Source: Symsagittifera roscoffensis (lineage: Eukaryota > Xenacoelomorpha > Acoela > Convolutidae). Taken from it: a stretch of DNA of 64,000 nucleotides. The notes beneath the pieces were generated by a model. The model did no database searches. It was not told where the DNA came from and saw nothing but the letters and a program-made list of their open reading frames with translations. The stretch is from positions 73,729,345 to 73,793,344 of the forward strand of contig NC_087065.1 in the NCBI RefSeq assembly GCF_963678635.1. Reading direction: 5' to 3'. Both the position numbers and the translations under genes were made by a program. Shown one piece after another: positions 55,736 through 64,000 of this stretch (the stretch's first letter is position 1; each line of letters starts with the position of its first letter).

Positions 55736-56909
55736 AATGAAAGTTCGACTATTTTTATACACAGCAAGCAACAAGCTCGGAAGCCCTGCATACTTCGACT
55801 GCCTTTCAAGGTTTATGGAACAGTGTTTGCTTTAACAAAATTGATGGAATTTTCAAAACAAGTCGAAAAAAAATCTAAGAAGTTTTGAAGGGTTTTTAAG
55901 ATTTTTTTTCTAAAAATCATCCACTGCACGCCATAAAGAGTATAAAGTGACAAATTTCACTCCTACTAACGTAGTATTTATGACAAATAGCCTGCTTCAA
56001 CCATTTCGGAACGATTTCTAAGACAGATTAAATCTCCGATCGCGCATTAATTTTCCCAAATTGGCCAAATTAGCAGTCTTCAAATTCCAAGCCAATTAAC
56101 AATCCCCATAATTTTACGAAAAGTGATCACTGGTTAAATATCTTTTTCAATATTAGTTCAAGACAAAAATGCATTTTGTTTGTTGTAAAAAGAATTCTTT
56201 CAAATACTGCAAATCATCGCGAACACAACTGTTCCGTCATTTTTTTTCGAAAGTCGTAACAAAAATGATCACAGTTGAAAAATATTGTTAACTTTGAGCT
56301 CAAAACCGCAAGAAATTTTGAATGATGTACAATAATTCTGTCAAAATTTGCTTGTTAAATATCGAAATTTGTTTGGACAAAAAAACTACCCCAAACACAA
56401 ATCTTCTGTCACTGTCTTCGAAAGTGGGAACAGTAAGTTCGAATCATTAGTAGAAACAATTAGCGTTTGTAACGCATTTATTAATACAAAAAGAATTTAG
56501 ACTCATATAGACTCATATAGACTAGAATCATATGGAAAACAGGTAATCACTTTTATTTCAGAAAACAAAAACTTGAATCGACAATTAGAAAGAAATTTCT
56601 GTAACGTCTCCGAAGCTGTGTTAAGTTCATCAATGAAAAACCTAACAATAGCACCTATAGCGTTCGCGTTATCACTTTGGAACTCTTAAACATAAAAACA
56701 CTTCATAAATTACTTAGACTGCTTGATTGCTTTGCGCAGTCGAATATTTAAAACAATAATCATTCAAATAAAGTTTCAAATTGAAAAATTGAACGTCATG
56801 TTTCAGTTAAAGCTGTACAAGAATGTTTGAAACCCAAATCAGTACAGTCTAATCGACAGATTACTAATATCAAATTTGATATTTAACAGTCAAAACTAAA
56901 CTGCAACAA

Positions 56910-57421
56910 GACTGCTCGTATCAAGGCGAAGCCCTGAATGTTCCGACTGCCTTTTAAGGTCTATGAAGCAGAAATATGATGAAAAAATTAAATATAAAAA
57001 AATGAAAAAAAAAAATTGAGATTTTTTGTGAAAATCATCTCCCCACACGCCATATAAAGTACAAAGTGATAAACTTAGCTTCTAGTAACAAATCAATTAT
57101 GGCAATTAAGCTTCTTTCAACCAATTTGAAACGATTTCTAAGACGGAATAAATCTACGCTTACGCGTTAATAGCGCGAAATATATCGCGCGTTAATTGTC
57201 CCGAATTGTCCAAAATGCCAATCTTTAAACCCCCATAACTTTACGAAAAATGATCACAGGTGAAAAATCTTTTCTAACTAAAGCTTGGGACAACAATACT
57301 TTTCGAATTATGTTAAAAAATTCCGTCAAAAATGGCTAGTTAAAAAGTCGAAATTTGTCGGAAAAAAAAACCCACCCCGAGCACAAATATTCCGTTACTT
57401 TCCTATCAAAAGTCGGAACAA
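56910..57421 (-). mobile_element. family P copy, palindrome intact
   Basis: As 55247-55735, but retaining 'gcgttaatagcgcgaaatatatcgcgcgttaat'. Confidence 0.75.
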
Positions 57422-58785
57422 AAATGAAAGTTCGACTATTTTTTATACACAGCAAGCAACAAGCTCGGAAGCCCTGCATACTTCGACTGCCTTTCAAGGT
57501 TTATGGAACAGTGTTTGCTTTAACAAAATTGATGGAATTTTCAAAACAAATCGAAAAAAAATCTAAGAAGTTTTGAAGGGTTTTTAAGATTTTTTTTCTA
57601 AAAATCATCCACTGCACGCCATAAAGAGTATAAAGTGACAAATTTCACTCCTACTAACGTAGTATTTATGACAAATAGCCTGCTTCAACCATTTCGGAAC
57701 GATTTCTAAGACAGATTAAATCTCCGATCGCGCATTAATTTTCCCAAATTGGCCAAATTAGCAGTCTTCAAATTCCAAGCCAATTAACAATCCCCATAAT
57801 TTTACGAAAAGTGATCACTGGTTAAATATCTTTTTCAATATTAGTTCAAGACAAAAATGCATTTTGTTTGTTGTAAAAAGAATTCTTTCAAATACTGCAA
57901 ATCATCGCGAACACAACTGTTCCGTCATTTTTTTTCGAAAGTCGTAACAAAAATGATCACAGTTGAAAAATATTGTTAACTTTGAGCTCAAAACCGCAAG
58001 AAATTTTGAATGATGTACAATAATTCTGTCAAAATTTGCTTGTTAAATATCGAAATTTGTTTGGACAAAAAAACTACCCCAAACACAAATCTTCTGTCAC
58101 TGTCTTCGAAAGTGGGAACAATAAGTTCGAATCATTAACTGAATTTTTTAAAATATAAGTCTTAATATTCAATTCTATTTACAGAACTTTCTTCGGCACA
58201 TCAGCAATAAATTTGTGCCAGTTTATTCAAAATCATTACACTCATCTTGTGTAGTTTTTTGAGGCAATTGATAACAATTTACTCACGGGTGAAAAGGTAA
58301 AAAGTTCAATTTTTTTAAGATAATAGGATTGCCTGGCTAAGCTGTTAAACCAAAAAAGAACCATAAAGTTGGTGCAAGTCTGGAGAGGTCTCGGTAAAAA
58401 CCAAGTGTAAGAGAGGGATCCCAAATCACTCTAATTTTAAGCGAATACGGTAATTATTTATTCAATATCAGCCTGTTGGTCGTTTTAAAACTTTCTCCCA
58501 AGAGTAATTAACCTGCATGACTTGCGCATACTTATTCGATACTCTTTAATTGACATCATCAAAGCACTAAATTGAACAATTTTAAGGCACTCTTATTACA
58601 TTTGAGAACCGGTTATTTTCATGGGACCTCCCTATGATTTTTTTTACCATGACATCATTTTAAAAAATGCAGGACTAAATGTGAGTAATTTGTTGCCAAT
58701 GAAGCCTAAGTATATGGTTATCGTTTGCCAATTTGCTCTCAATAAATTGAACCATCCAAGCTGTTTGCTGACACTTTCATTACAT

Positions 58786-58988
58786 TTAGGCTCTCAAATC
58801 CACCATGCCCATTGTATTTTCTTCATCAGATGATTTAGTCGTCCTCATCTGACCGCTGTATCCAGGGGGAGCTGGCTGTCCGTACCCTACAGCGGTTTGA
58901 GGGTAAGCGGCGTTATATGGAAGATATCTGGCCATAGCCCCACCGACACCTCCCTGCCATTGCGCCAGTGCATCTTGCGTCTTCTTGT
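58786..58988 (-). CDS. membrane-protein gene: cytoplasmic terminal exon
   Basis: Acceptor CATATTCAG, stop TAA at 58788-58786. Contains DALAQWQGGVGG, a Pro/Tyr/Gly-rich stretch with QPAPPGY (a PPxY motif, bound by WW domains of NEDD4-type ligases), and the acidic end SSDEEN. Confidence 0.85.
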
Positions 58989-61900
58989 CTGAATATGTAA
59001 AATAACTCAACTTTTATTCAGCCTAATTATAATGATGTATCACTGCTATAACTTAATTTAGGGGGAGTATCGGAAAAATTTAAGCAAGACAGCTCTCGCA
59101 CCCAGGGGTGTTCAGTTATCGATATAGATTATATTGCAGTTTCAAAATAGATTATCGATATTTTTGAGCTGACAAAATAAATAATCTAAATAATCTTTGG
59201 AATATTTCGAACAAAAATAGATTATTGTTGAAAATTTTATTTTTCAAACCAAATCGGATACAACTTTAATATCCCAGAGTTGCTTGTTTACAAAAAGGAA
59301 CAATTGAGCTTCAAGGTTGACAGGCTCGAGTTTTTTACGGTAGTCGTCAAAAATCATGAACTGGCAGCACTTGATGCACTCGTTAGTTATGCAAACAATC
59401 TGAAACGACGTTATTTTGGTTGAATGTGTCACTCCTTTCCGTAAATAGGCCCACATTCATTGGCTACGAATCCCAAGACAATAATCGAGGCAACAAGTCA
59501 CAATTATTGTTAGTCAACAATAGATTATTGTAATGTTTAGCTCCAAAAAATAGATTATCGATATATATTTATTGACAATAATCTTGTATACAATAATCTT
59601 TTGAACACCCCTGCTCGCACCAAGGTGACTGCTTTTTAAAACCCTGGATGTTTCTTCTGAATTTGACTTATTCTTTTTTTGAAGTAAGTTTGAAATGTAA
59701 TTTAACAAATAGTCTTTTTTCAAATGTTATTAGTTTTTATAAATTGAGTTCAGAGAGAATTTGTTGATATCACTTAATTTGCCACAAATTGGACTGAGTA
59801 TTTCAGCGCAAACGGTTTTACTAGTACTACATGACTGAAGCAACGCATTAAAATGCGCACATTTTCGCTCAATTTTTTTCCATGTCAACTTTTTTAGACC
59901 AAACCGTAGAAGAGTTAAAAAAAGTGTTAGTTGAAAATTATTCGATGTCATCCTTGCAATTGTCTAAGAATGGATTGCAGTATCTAACTTTGCTTCCTGA
60001 CGCAGCAGAAGACGACAGCTGCAGTAGCGACAATGGCGCCGCAGCACACGCATGGAAGGATGATCACAATCAGGAAGAACCAGAACACATCCCTGCAATA
60101 AAAATTCAACCCAGCATTTTGTTTTTCAGGGCAAAACCCCAATTGTTCCATTCAACTGTCTTTAAATGAATCCAATTTTGCTTTTTGACTCAAATTATTC
60201 GATACATTGTTTTGATTTTGCTCCCTACCAATCCCATGAAGCTCCATTGGAAGTTTTAACCCCCCCCCCCATCATTAAGGAAAGTAATCACAGGTGAATT
60301 ATCTGAATAAGTATGTAGTGCAAGTCAATGATATCTTTCAATTGGTTGACAATTGAAAAAATATCAGCCAAAAGCTACAACATAAAAAATATGAAAATGG
60401 CACGAATGAAAAACAGCGCCGCGAAGGAAAAAATTATAATGTGAGATCCTTTGCTTTCCAATACATTCTTCGTTGTCGGAATGAAAAAAAAAACACTGCG
60501 CTAAAACTATTTAGAATTATAGCTTTTTAACAATTCTTCACCCCAAATTAAATTTTCAGATGATAACCTAGAAAAACTTAAATTAATTGTTTGCGTCAAA
60601 AAATTTATCTGGCCGTTTTTCGTTTCTCAATTTTAAATAATCCTTAGATAACTGAAGGCGTTTTTTTAAAAAGTTTTCATGAGTTTTTTATGAGGATTTT
60701 TTTTACGATCAAAGAATATTTTGCGTCCATTATCAAATGTCCATAATTAAAAGAGAATGATTCCAAACAAAAGAGGCTCCAGCAAAGCATTGAGTACAAA
60801 AACTCCACATCCACTACCCGAGTTGATACGGTCAAAACATTTATCAACCGTATGGCTCAACCAAACTCGACCAGTGTCGGCAGCGGACATTGTTTGGTTC
60901 AGAAATTCGATAGTGGGCATATTTTGATTCGAAAAGTCGAGATAGGAAAAACAGTCGGACCAAAGCGTCAATACATAATTTGACCACCTCAACTCGAGCA
61001 AGTTAGATTACCGGCCAAAAACGTAATAGAAAATGATTTTATGATTTAGGCTTAATTTGATAGCAAGGAAATGTCTCACTAGTGTTTTTGAACGTTGTTT
61101 CGATCGCTTCGGTGGTTTTGAGCGCCGCCAGCAGGTGGAAAAAAATTCAAGCAAAACTGATACGGAAAAAAAAGATCGTAGAGGCCATACTAACATCGAG
61201 CAAAACTGGGCGCAGTTGTTGTTGCTGCAGCAAACATGTTCTTTGCTATGAAAGCGACAATCCCAGTCCTTATCGCACCATGATTGTCCATTACGCCTAA
61301 ATAAAAAACTTTGCAAAAGTTTTCACCTGAAATTTAAAATTAAGAACTGTTTCTTTTGAAGAAAGAATTGGTGTTAATACCCTACACCAGCCCATAAGAA
61401 AAGCGCTGAGCAAAAAAATATTCTAGAGATTTTTTTAATCAAAATGAACGGAACTTGGTTGGCTCTGCATATTTAAAAAAATAGGTAGTTAGATGTGGTA
61501 AGGTACCATAAAACAAAAAACAGAAAAAAAACGAAAAAAAAACTCTTTTTTACCTCACACTATGTAATAATGTTAGCTAATTGTCGTATTTTACCCTAAG
61601 CTCCAAAAAACCAAAATGACAATTACAAAAAAATCAGATTAATTTTCAGCTAAAGACATTCAATTTTTTAAATGATCAATTTTTTTTAAAGTTTTGTTCA
61701 AAATGGCTCATTAAATAGGAACTCTGCCAGGAAGTTTTAGATAAAAAATCTTTGAAAACCAGGCCTAGATGCCTGCTAAATACCCTTTCAGCAAATCCAA
61801 AAAAAAAATTACGAAGTTTTCTGATAATTGTTTAGTCGCCACAAAGTTATTTTCAGACTCAATTTACCAGTGAGCCTCTTCGACATTTCAATGATTGTGT

Positions 61901-62417
61901 TTTGATTTTTTTTGCACCTCAAATCAACACGCAACTTATATCAATTATCAATATATCACAAAAATTGAAAGAAGCCCAATCACAACATCTACGAACTGGA
62001 AAAATATATTTTTTGAAGAAATATCAAATCAAGTTTTGCATAACAGACAAATAATTTTTTATTTGCAATATAATGAAAAAAATATTGCATAGCAGACATA
62101 GCAAACTTTTTTGAAAAAAAAATATATATATATATTACATAACAGACATACATTTTTTCTCACACTACATTGTTTTATCTCACAATTTTCAAAGATATTG
62201 TAAAAGTACCCGCTGCCATAGCCCCGACGACCATAGTCTCTGTCCCAGTTGTCAAAGCGCCGACGACCATAGTCTCTGTTCAAGTTGTAGTAGTCCCAAG
62301 GACCGTAGTCGCCCTCCCAGTAGTCGTAGTCCCATTCTTCCCGGAAAGGACCACCAGCGCCAACCAAACTGAGATGCACAATCAACGCAAAGGCCACAAA
62401 GCTCAAAACTCGCAGAG
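58786..62417 (-). CDS. single-pass membrane protein, Cys-rich ectodomain and PPxY tail (5' exon missing)
   Basis: Exons in transcript order: 62417-62210, 61296-61195, 60092-59989, 58988-58786. Phases at the three junctions are 2, 2 and 1 and match on both sides, which argues against chance. The first exon gives a hydrophobic signal-like run (VLSFVAFALIVHLSLVGAGG) and a Tyr/Asp/Arg-rich stretch with NRDYGRRRF and DRDYGRRGYG. The second has six cysteines (C-x5-C-x9-CC-x4-C-x3-C). The third is a membrane segment of about 23 residues with palmitoylation-like Cys (VVFCCVRKQ). The last is cytoplasmic with PPGY and an acidic end. The layout recalls Shisa, WBP1 and CYYR families (Cys-rich, membrane segment, PPxY), but I cannot assign one. 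The initiator exon, needing one base of phase, was not found. Confidence 0.82.
59103..59613. mobile_element. hAT-like element in the last intron
   Basis: Perfect 12-bp inverted repeats CAGGGGTGTTCA/TGAACACCCCTG and an exact 8-bp target duplication CTCGCACC (59095-59102, 59614-59621). The 511-bp body contains repeated 'aatagattatcgata'. A 70-codon minus-strand ORF (59244-59456) has VCITNECIKCCQFMIFDDYR, possibly a remnant of transposase, but this is unproven. Confidence 0.95.
59989..60092 (-). CDS. membrane-protein gene: transmembrane exon
   Basis: Acceptor TTATTGCAG, donor AAA|GTTAGA, 104 bp. In the phase set by neighbours it reads DVFWFFLIVIILPCVCC and then GAIVATAAVVFCCVRKQ, an uninterrupted membrane span with a basic stop-transfer end. 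The plus-strand ORF at 59882-60169 is its antisense shadow. Confidence 0.85.
60170..61194. other. intron between the cysteine-rich and membrane exons
   Basis: AT-rich. A poly-C run is at about 60260, and a patch related to the 52.7-kb repeat is at 60810-61000. Nothing coding on either strand besides the flanking exons. Confidence 0.5.
61195..61296 (-). CDS. membrane-protein gene: cysteine-rich exon
   Basis: Acceptor TTTATTTAG, donor GAT|GTTAGT, 102 bp. Reads WCDKDWDCRFHSKEHVCCS, then NNNCAQFC. The C-x2-D-x-D-C ... CC-x4-C-x3-C pattern is that of the second half of a WAP domain. An alternative donor two codons downstream would break the frame of the membrane exon. Confidence 0.82.
61297..62209. 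other. intron before the cysteine-rich exon
   Basis: AT-rich intron DNA. A short (TA)n run is near 62121. No other feature. Confidence 0.5.
62210..62417 (-). CDS. membrane-protein gene: signal and Tyr-rich exon
   Basis: Acceptor TGTCCTAG, donor GG|GTACTT, 208 bp. No in-frame ATG precedes the hydrophobic run before a stop, so an upstream exon must supply the start. Polar repeats (WDYDYWEGDYG, NRDYGRR, DRDYGRR) look like an expanded low-complexity linker. Confidence 0.75.
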
Positions 62418-62586
62418 CTAGGACATGAAAATATCAAATTTAGTTCGAAATTTCAAAAACTGGAGAGAAAGTTTTCAGCTAATTTGTCTTTGAAATTTCA
62501 AAAAATGGAGAGAACGTTATCAGCTAATTTGTCTTTGAAAAGCGTGAAAATTTTAATAGAGATTTGGCAAGATCAATGCTAACAGC

Positions 62587-62937
62587 CAGGGGTGGATTTA
62601 GGGGGGGAGCAGACACTTTTTTTTCAGGGATTCGACCTCTTGACGACCCAAAGGGTCCCCTTTTTGTACTATTTTGAAATATTCATTTTTGATGACGGAC
62701 CCTAAAAGTTTTCTAAAGTCCCTTTCAGCTCCAATATATACTATTTTTGAGAAGGGAGCGCCTGTTTTTGGCCTGTTTTTTTTCAAAATTTTGCACAGAA
62801 AAGTTATTCAGAACAGGACTTTTTAGTGCTTTAGGAGAGTTCAAAAAATAAATTTGTTCGACCTAAAAAGTTCGTCAAAACTATCAAAAATTTCTTGAAA
62901 ATCCACCCCCCTCGAGAAAATCCTAGATCCGCCCCTA
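62587..62937. mobile_element. hAT-like element, complete non-autonomous copy
   Basis: 351 bp. Ends CAGGGGTGGATTTAGG and CCTAGATCCGCCCCTA form an imperfect inverted repeat. An exact 8-bp target duplication CTAACAGC lies at 62579-62586 and 62938-62945. Internal block 'gacgacccaaagggtcccc' is shared with 14125-14245 and 28173-28566. Confidence 0.93.
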
Positions 62938-62945
62938 CTAACAGC

Positions 62946-64000
62946 TACTAAGCTGTAAAAATGGATAAGATCTTTTAATTTGATTTTTATATTGTTGTAT
63001 ATTAGCTGTTTCGATTTTTTTTAAAAACCCAAAACTTAATAGACGAAGATCGGGATGAAAAAAAAAACCTTTTTTTTCGGGTTTTGATTGCAGTCGGACA
63101 ATTCTTTGGCCACGTTTTCTCGGCCGAAAAACAAAAAAGGGCTTAAGTGCTATTTTACGACAATAAATTTTTTCAAGCGATTTATAAACAATTATATTGT
63201 TTTTTTAGTTTTTTGCTTAATAGCTTTTCTTTGTCAAAATATGATTTTGCCACAATTTTGACATGAAGCCATCAGATTGAATGATTATATTTGTTTTATA
63301 AGATTATGTTGCGTTGGAATAGATTTCTTACGTTTGGTCTTCGTGGATTTTCTTTTTTTCAGAAACTGTTCAATTATTCTATAAAAAAATACAAAAAAAT
63401 TCTTTTTAAATTGTTTCTACCGATAAATCAGCGTGAGCTCTCGATTAAAAATCTATAAAATACTGGCTCATTCATGTGTTTTTTTCAAAAATCCATCTAA
63501 AACACGCTGGCAATCGACTCAGAAACACTTGATATTTTAAATGATTTTACACAGGATTTTGACCAAAAAACACGTGAGCAATCGAATGAAAAGTTTTTTA
63601 TACAAAAAATATAAATCATGCTTTTTTATACGAAGATTCAACAAAAATTACGCTAACAATTGACTGAAGAATCTCAGTTTAAAAAAACGTTTTGAAGTTT
63701 TACTCAGAAACTCATGCAATTTAACATGTATACTCATAATAAAATACGTGAACATATGTTCTCGTAAGTACAACTAAACAAAATGTCATAAAATCTATAA
63801 TAAAAAAAATCAAGCAAAACTAACTAAACAATTCAAGTAAAAACACAAGTAATGCAACATTTTACTCGTGGTTTTGAATGAATAGAATACTTGAGAGCTC
63901 AGTGTTCTTCTTGAAAATTTGACTAGCTCTCAAGCTATTTTTTCACGAGACATTTTTTCAAGTGATAATACGCGAAACTTTTTGAGAGTATAGATTTCTT
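62946..64000. other. no feature seen
   Basis: AT-rich DNA with poly-A/T runs. The missing first exon of the membrane-protein gene may lie here or beyond the window, but no ATG with a suitable donor and phase was convincing. Confidence 0.5.

Larger units (their letters stand above)
54791..58137. repeat. 1.66-kb unit in two tandem copies
   Basis: Unit starts 'gaaacaattagcgtttgtaacgc' at 54791 and 56453 (period 1,662 bp). Each unit contains one good family P copy on the minus strand and one diverged P-like copy. The main difference is a 25-bp palindromic segment present in the second copy (57165-57195) and missing from the first (55505). ORFs of 93-97 codons starting MGQQYFSNYV are P-element sequence, not genes. 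Confidence 0.95.

Noticed and set aside
55595-57576. ORFs beginning MGQQYFSNYV in both 1.66-kb units
   Set aside because: They are translations of the non-coding family P repeat, which elsewhere has stops at the same places.
59882-60169. Plus-strand 95-codon ORF with MSTFLDQTVEELKKVL
   Set aside because: It looks protein-like. But the minus strand here is a membrane-segment exon with acceptor and donor in the phases demanded by two neighbours, which is stronger evidence.

Overview
This is eukaryotic nuclear DNA, almost certainly from an invertebrate animal. It is AT-rich and gene-poor. Its genes are split by GT-AG introns with readable branch sites, and it carries Ty3/gypsy, Tc1/mariner-like, hAT-like, Mutator-like and Helentron-like mobile DNA. 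I cannot name the species. No prokaryotic gene organisation, rRNA, convincing tRNA or CRISPR array was seen.

Two host genes can be assembled exon by exon, both on the minus strand. The first (27800-49664) encodes a complete GILT, a gamma-interferon-inducible lysosomal thiol reductase. It has six coding exons, 226 codons, and every intron in phase 0. A signal peptide is followed by a CPPC active site, the CQHGxxEC signature and the PWVxxNG motif. Its third intron is about 18.6 kb and holds two Ty3/gypsy-type LTR elements, tandem Helentron-like repeats and a microsatellite. The second (58786-62417, first exon not found) encodes a single-pass membrane protein with a Tyr/Asp-rich then cysteine-rich (WAP/Shisa-like) ectodomain, one membrane segment and a cytoplasmic PPxY motif. 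It has four exons with matching phases. Three further plus-strand stretches (2-247, 2138-2512, 9983-10210) look like terminal exons of genes I cannot identify.

Layout: 0-2.5 kb has exon candidates and a diverged tandem repeat. 2.8-4.5 kb is a GC-rich higher-order tandem block, very unlike its surroundings. 5-9.4 kb is decayed A-rich DNA with one Helentron-like copy. 9.4-12.3 kb has a hAT-type MITE, a candidate exon and a 161-bp tandem repeat. That repeat is split by a 1.6-kb Tc1/mariner-like element with 466-bp inverted repeats that carries a frameshifted copy of GILT exon 4. 14.4-15.2 kb is a cluster of a short palindrome. 16-19.2 kb is a tandem duplication. 19.2-24 kb is a triplicated 1.6-kb unit, each unit holding a Mutator-like element nested in an older repeat. 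24-27.8 kb is repeats and low-information DNA. 27.8-49.7 kb is the GILT gene with its transposon-filled intron. 50-58.1 kb is repeats, including a 1.66-kb tandem pair. 58.8-62.4 kb is the membrane-protein gene with a hAT-like element in its last intron. Another hAT-like element follows at 62.6 kb, and the rest is featureless.

The most interesting signals are: the transposon that carries a host exon copy and has an exact paralogous empty site; an LTR element pair whose gag start codon is built across the LTR/primer-binding-site junction; and a repeat family in which a hairpin was lost at least twice between short direct repeats. All alignments were made by eye, and no percentages or database matches are claimed.
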